From positions 1 through 64,000 of the forward strand of contig JAOPHQ010004267.1 in the NCBI GenBank assembly GCA_030340625.1: a DNA stretch of 64,000 nt, read 5' to 3'. Both the position numbers and the translations under genes were made by a program. The notes under the pieces are model-generated. The model had not been told where the DNA came from, did not search any database, and worked only from the letters and a program-made list of their open reading frames with translations. This stretch comes from Merluccius polli (lineage: Eukaryota > Chordata > Actinopteri > Gadiformes > Merlucciidae). Every line of letters begins with the position of its first letter. Position 1 is the first letter of the stretch. Below are positions 62,834-64,000 of this stretch, in pieces.

Positions 62834-63517
62834 ACACTTTAGATTAGGGACCACATATTCACCATTAACTAGTTGCTTATAAGCACGCATATTGGCTCTT
62901 TATTATTCTTTATAAAGCACTTATTAATGCATTATTCTGCATAACCATATTCTACAACTACTAGGCCATTCACTTTAATATTAGAGTTTTCCCTCAATAA
63001 CCTCCTAATTACTGCTTATTGATAGTAAGTAAGGACGTTGTTGTACATAAATTACCATCTTAAGAACTAGTTAATGGTGAATATGTGGTCCCTAATCTAA
63101 AGTGTTACCATTTATATATATTGTAGTCCTCTGCATGTATTGTTTATTGTCTATGCATGTTCCCTGGGCATCTTGCTCATTATAGCCCATGTACTAATGG
63201 CATGATGTAATGGGCTTCACCTGTGTCTACTCCCAGTGTGACTCCATGGAGCAGGTGACGAGTGAGTGTCTATATGTATATATATGGAGTGGATGTGTCT
63301 AAATGACACCTCGGTGTGCGGGGTTGTGCCCTCTGTTGCAGGCCCATTGACATACAACAAGGCTCACGATAGTCATCAGGGATGCAGCCTTACCTGGGAT
63401 GGCCAACTTCCACAGTGAAAAGTGTTGAAGCTTTTCGGGTATTTTAGACATCCAGTCCGAGTGGTCGGTTGTCCCCGACAGGGTTTCGCTGCTCACGACG
63501 GGTCCAGACTCAGCCAT
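59803..63517 (-). CDS. plcxd1: PI-PLC X domain-containing protein, PLCXD1-like, 6 coding exons
   Basis: Six exons join to 966 nt, 321 residues plus TGA. Human PLCXD1 is 323 residues. The protein is a single phospholipase C X-box domain with no Y-box, PH or C2 domain, as in the PLCXD family, which is expected to be intracellular and to cleave phosphatidylinositol. Visible motifs are DWMSKIPEKL (21-30), IPGSHDSMGYDL with catalytic-type His44, QLDAGVRYFDLR (91-102), the second His in LYFYHGLY (His118), PYFYGN in the middle, and NIIATDF (293-299) near the end. Two in-frame TAA codons lie 12-17 nt before the ATG, which fixes the start. The C-terminus (FYVCGLNLT, NDKLSW) favours PLCXD1 over PLCXD2/3. 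It is transcribed toward SPATA20. A hAT-like element begins eight bases after the stop codon. Confidence 0.9.
60516..60699 (-). CDS. plcxd1: plcxd1 exon 5
   Basis: Encodes DHPTLQFCWESGRHVLISYD through MWRKIPYFYGNTIEPSEV to TRRPPN plus one base. Acceptor CAACAG|GAC; donor AACT|GTACGT. Confidence 0.92.
60725..60950 (+). repeat. dispersed ccaccaggtgt repeat, copy D, in plcxd1 intron 4
   Basis: Reads ttaccaccaggtgtgaatgt, ttggccgttacaagccat, ctctagtgacatcacaagt and gagtgtccacccagat. It lies just upstream of the plcxd1 exon 5 acceptor. Confidence 0.8.
61037..61192 (-). CDS. plcxd1: plcxd1 exon 4
   Basis: 52 codons, TVLGMFNDWAERHPKEILVV then ALSHFKGMEEPIHIHLLNFI to LIHKT. WAERHPKE matches the X-domain ERHPREVV block. 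Acceptor GGCAG|ACC; donor ACG|GTATAA. Confidence 0.92.
61193..61816. other. plcxd1 intron 3
   Basis: 624 bp with no recognised feature. The other plcxd1 introns are 60048-60515 (poly-G near 60060), 60700-61036 (copy D), 61949-62279 (nothing seen) and 62405-63393 (TA array and miniature element). Confidence 0.8.
61817..61948 (-). CDS. plcxd1: plcxd1 exon 3 (second catalytic His)
   Basis: 44 codons, EMNIIQQLDAGVRYFDLRVA through LYFYHGLYTHSDVE. Acceptor ATACAG|GAG; donor GAG|GTGAGG. Confidence 0.94.
62280..62404 (-). CDS. plcxd1: plcxd1 exon 2 (first catalytic His)
   Basis: Completes IPGSHDSMGYDLDMDSSI and runs to RSIIRDWATTQ. Acceptor CATAG|GC; donor CAG|GTCAGA, phase 0. Confidence 0.92.
62759..62830. 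repeat. (TA)n, about 72 bp
   Basis: Directly adjoins the left end of the miniature element below. Confidence 0.95.
62831..63108. mobile_element. miniature element with perfect 44-bp terminal inverted repeats
   Basis: 62831-62874 and 63065-63108 are exact reverse complements (gtaacactttagattaggga at the tip). Total 278 bp, non-coding, in plcxd1 intron 1. Confidence 0.9.
63394..63517 (-). CDS. plcxd1: plcxd1 exon 1
   Basis: Encodes MAESGPVVSSETLSGTTDHS then DWMSKIPEKLQHFSLWKLAI to P plus one base. In-frame stops precede the ATG. Donor CCAG|GTAAGG. Confidence 0.9.
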
Positions 63518-63725
63518 CAGAATTGATTATTACAATGCTGTAACAATTAACATACTGGATGAGGAACACAAGGGATTAAACGTGCCTTACCTGCCTTACC
63601 TTGCTTTTGGGGAATGCCACCCAGACCAGTTTGTGTCATCGTCTCGCCATCTGATTGGATAAGAAACTATGTAAACAATGTTAAAGAGTGACGGGCGGTG
63701 TCATGTTGAAACTTGTTTTCATGCA

Positions 63726-64000
63726 CAACCAGGGCCAGCTAAAGGCATAGGCCATGTAGGCGGCCCCTTAAAGGAAAAAAAATAAAATTAATTAAAATAA
63801 ATAAAATTAATTTTCTGCCTTGAGATTACAAATAAACAAATACAGAAAAAAACACTTTGCACCCCTGTTCCTCATATTTCATATGCCCTGGTCTGCCTGA
63901 CTTGCACTGTGCGCACTGAAAGTGGGGTGTTTGATGCGCACAACAAATCCGGGATGTACAGGGCCAGATTAACACTTCGCTGTACCCTGGGCAACAATAT
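63726..64000. mobile_element. starts of hAT-like repeats, cut by window end
   Basis: cagggccagctaaaggc at about 63730 and cagggccagattaacac at about 63960 resemble the tip of the 16965-17209 element. No right ends lie within the window. Confidence 0.35.

Noticed and set aside
63541..63602. A 5' UTR intron of plcxd1 between GGTAAG sites and TTACAG
   Set aside because: It would be about 50 bp long, too short to support from sequence alone.

Overview
This window is vertebrate nuclear DNA, most likely from a teleost fish. Two spliced genes can be read exon by exon and both are on the minus strand. The rest is non-coding sequence crowded with microsatellites and short non-autonomous DNA transposons of fish type. 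The very high density of long CA/GT and GA/CT dinucleotide arrays resembles what is known of codfish (Gadiformes) genomes, but the species is an inference.

Layout. Positions 1-22036 form about 22 kb with no gene I can recognise; they hold microsatellites, poly-G/C runs, a likely solo LTR and several hAT-like miniature elements. Positions 22037-58669 (minus) carry a complete 16-exon coding sequence for SPATA20, the thioredoxin-like (DUF255/YyaL family) protein. Exons join with consistent phases and GT-AG sites into an 818-residue protein spread over 36.6 kb. The largest intron (intron 15) is 10.7 kb. Positions 58670-59802 are the spacer between the genes. It holds two hairpin-forming palindromes just upstream of SPATA20 and a 701-bp hAT-like element that ends right at the stop codon of the next gene. 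Positions 59803-63517 (minus) carry a complete six-exon coding sequence (321 residues) for a phosphatidylinositol-specific phospholipase C X-domain protein, closest to PLCXD1. The last 480 bp hold the start of further repeats.

The two genes lie head-to-tail about 1.1 kb apart. Nothing in the sequence shows that they work in one pathway. The most notable feature is how closely repeats touch the gene parts: a (TA)n array begins five bases into the exon 3 donor of SPATA20, short introns consist largely of microsatellite, a dispersed repeat supplies the sequence before the exon 5 acceptor, and a transposon supplies the whole PLCXD1 3' region. No clearly new gene system was found. The repeat-gene interfaces, an unnamed repeat present in two near-identical copies 43 kb apart, and nested miniature transposons are the best leads.
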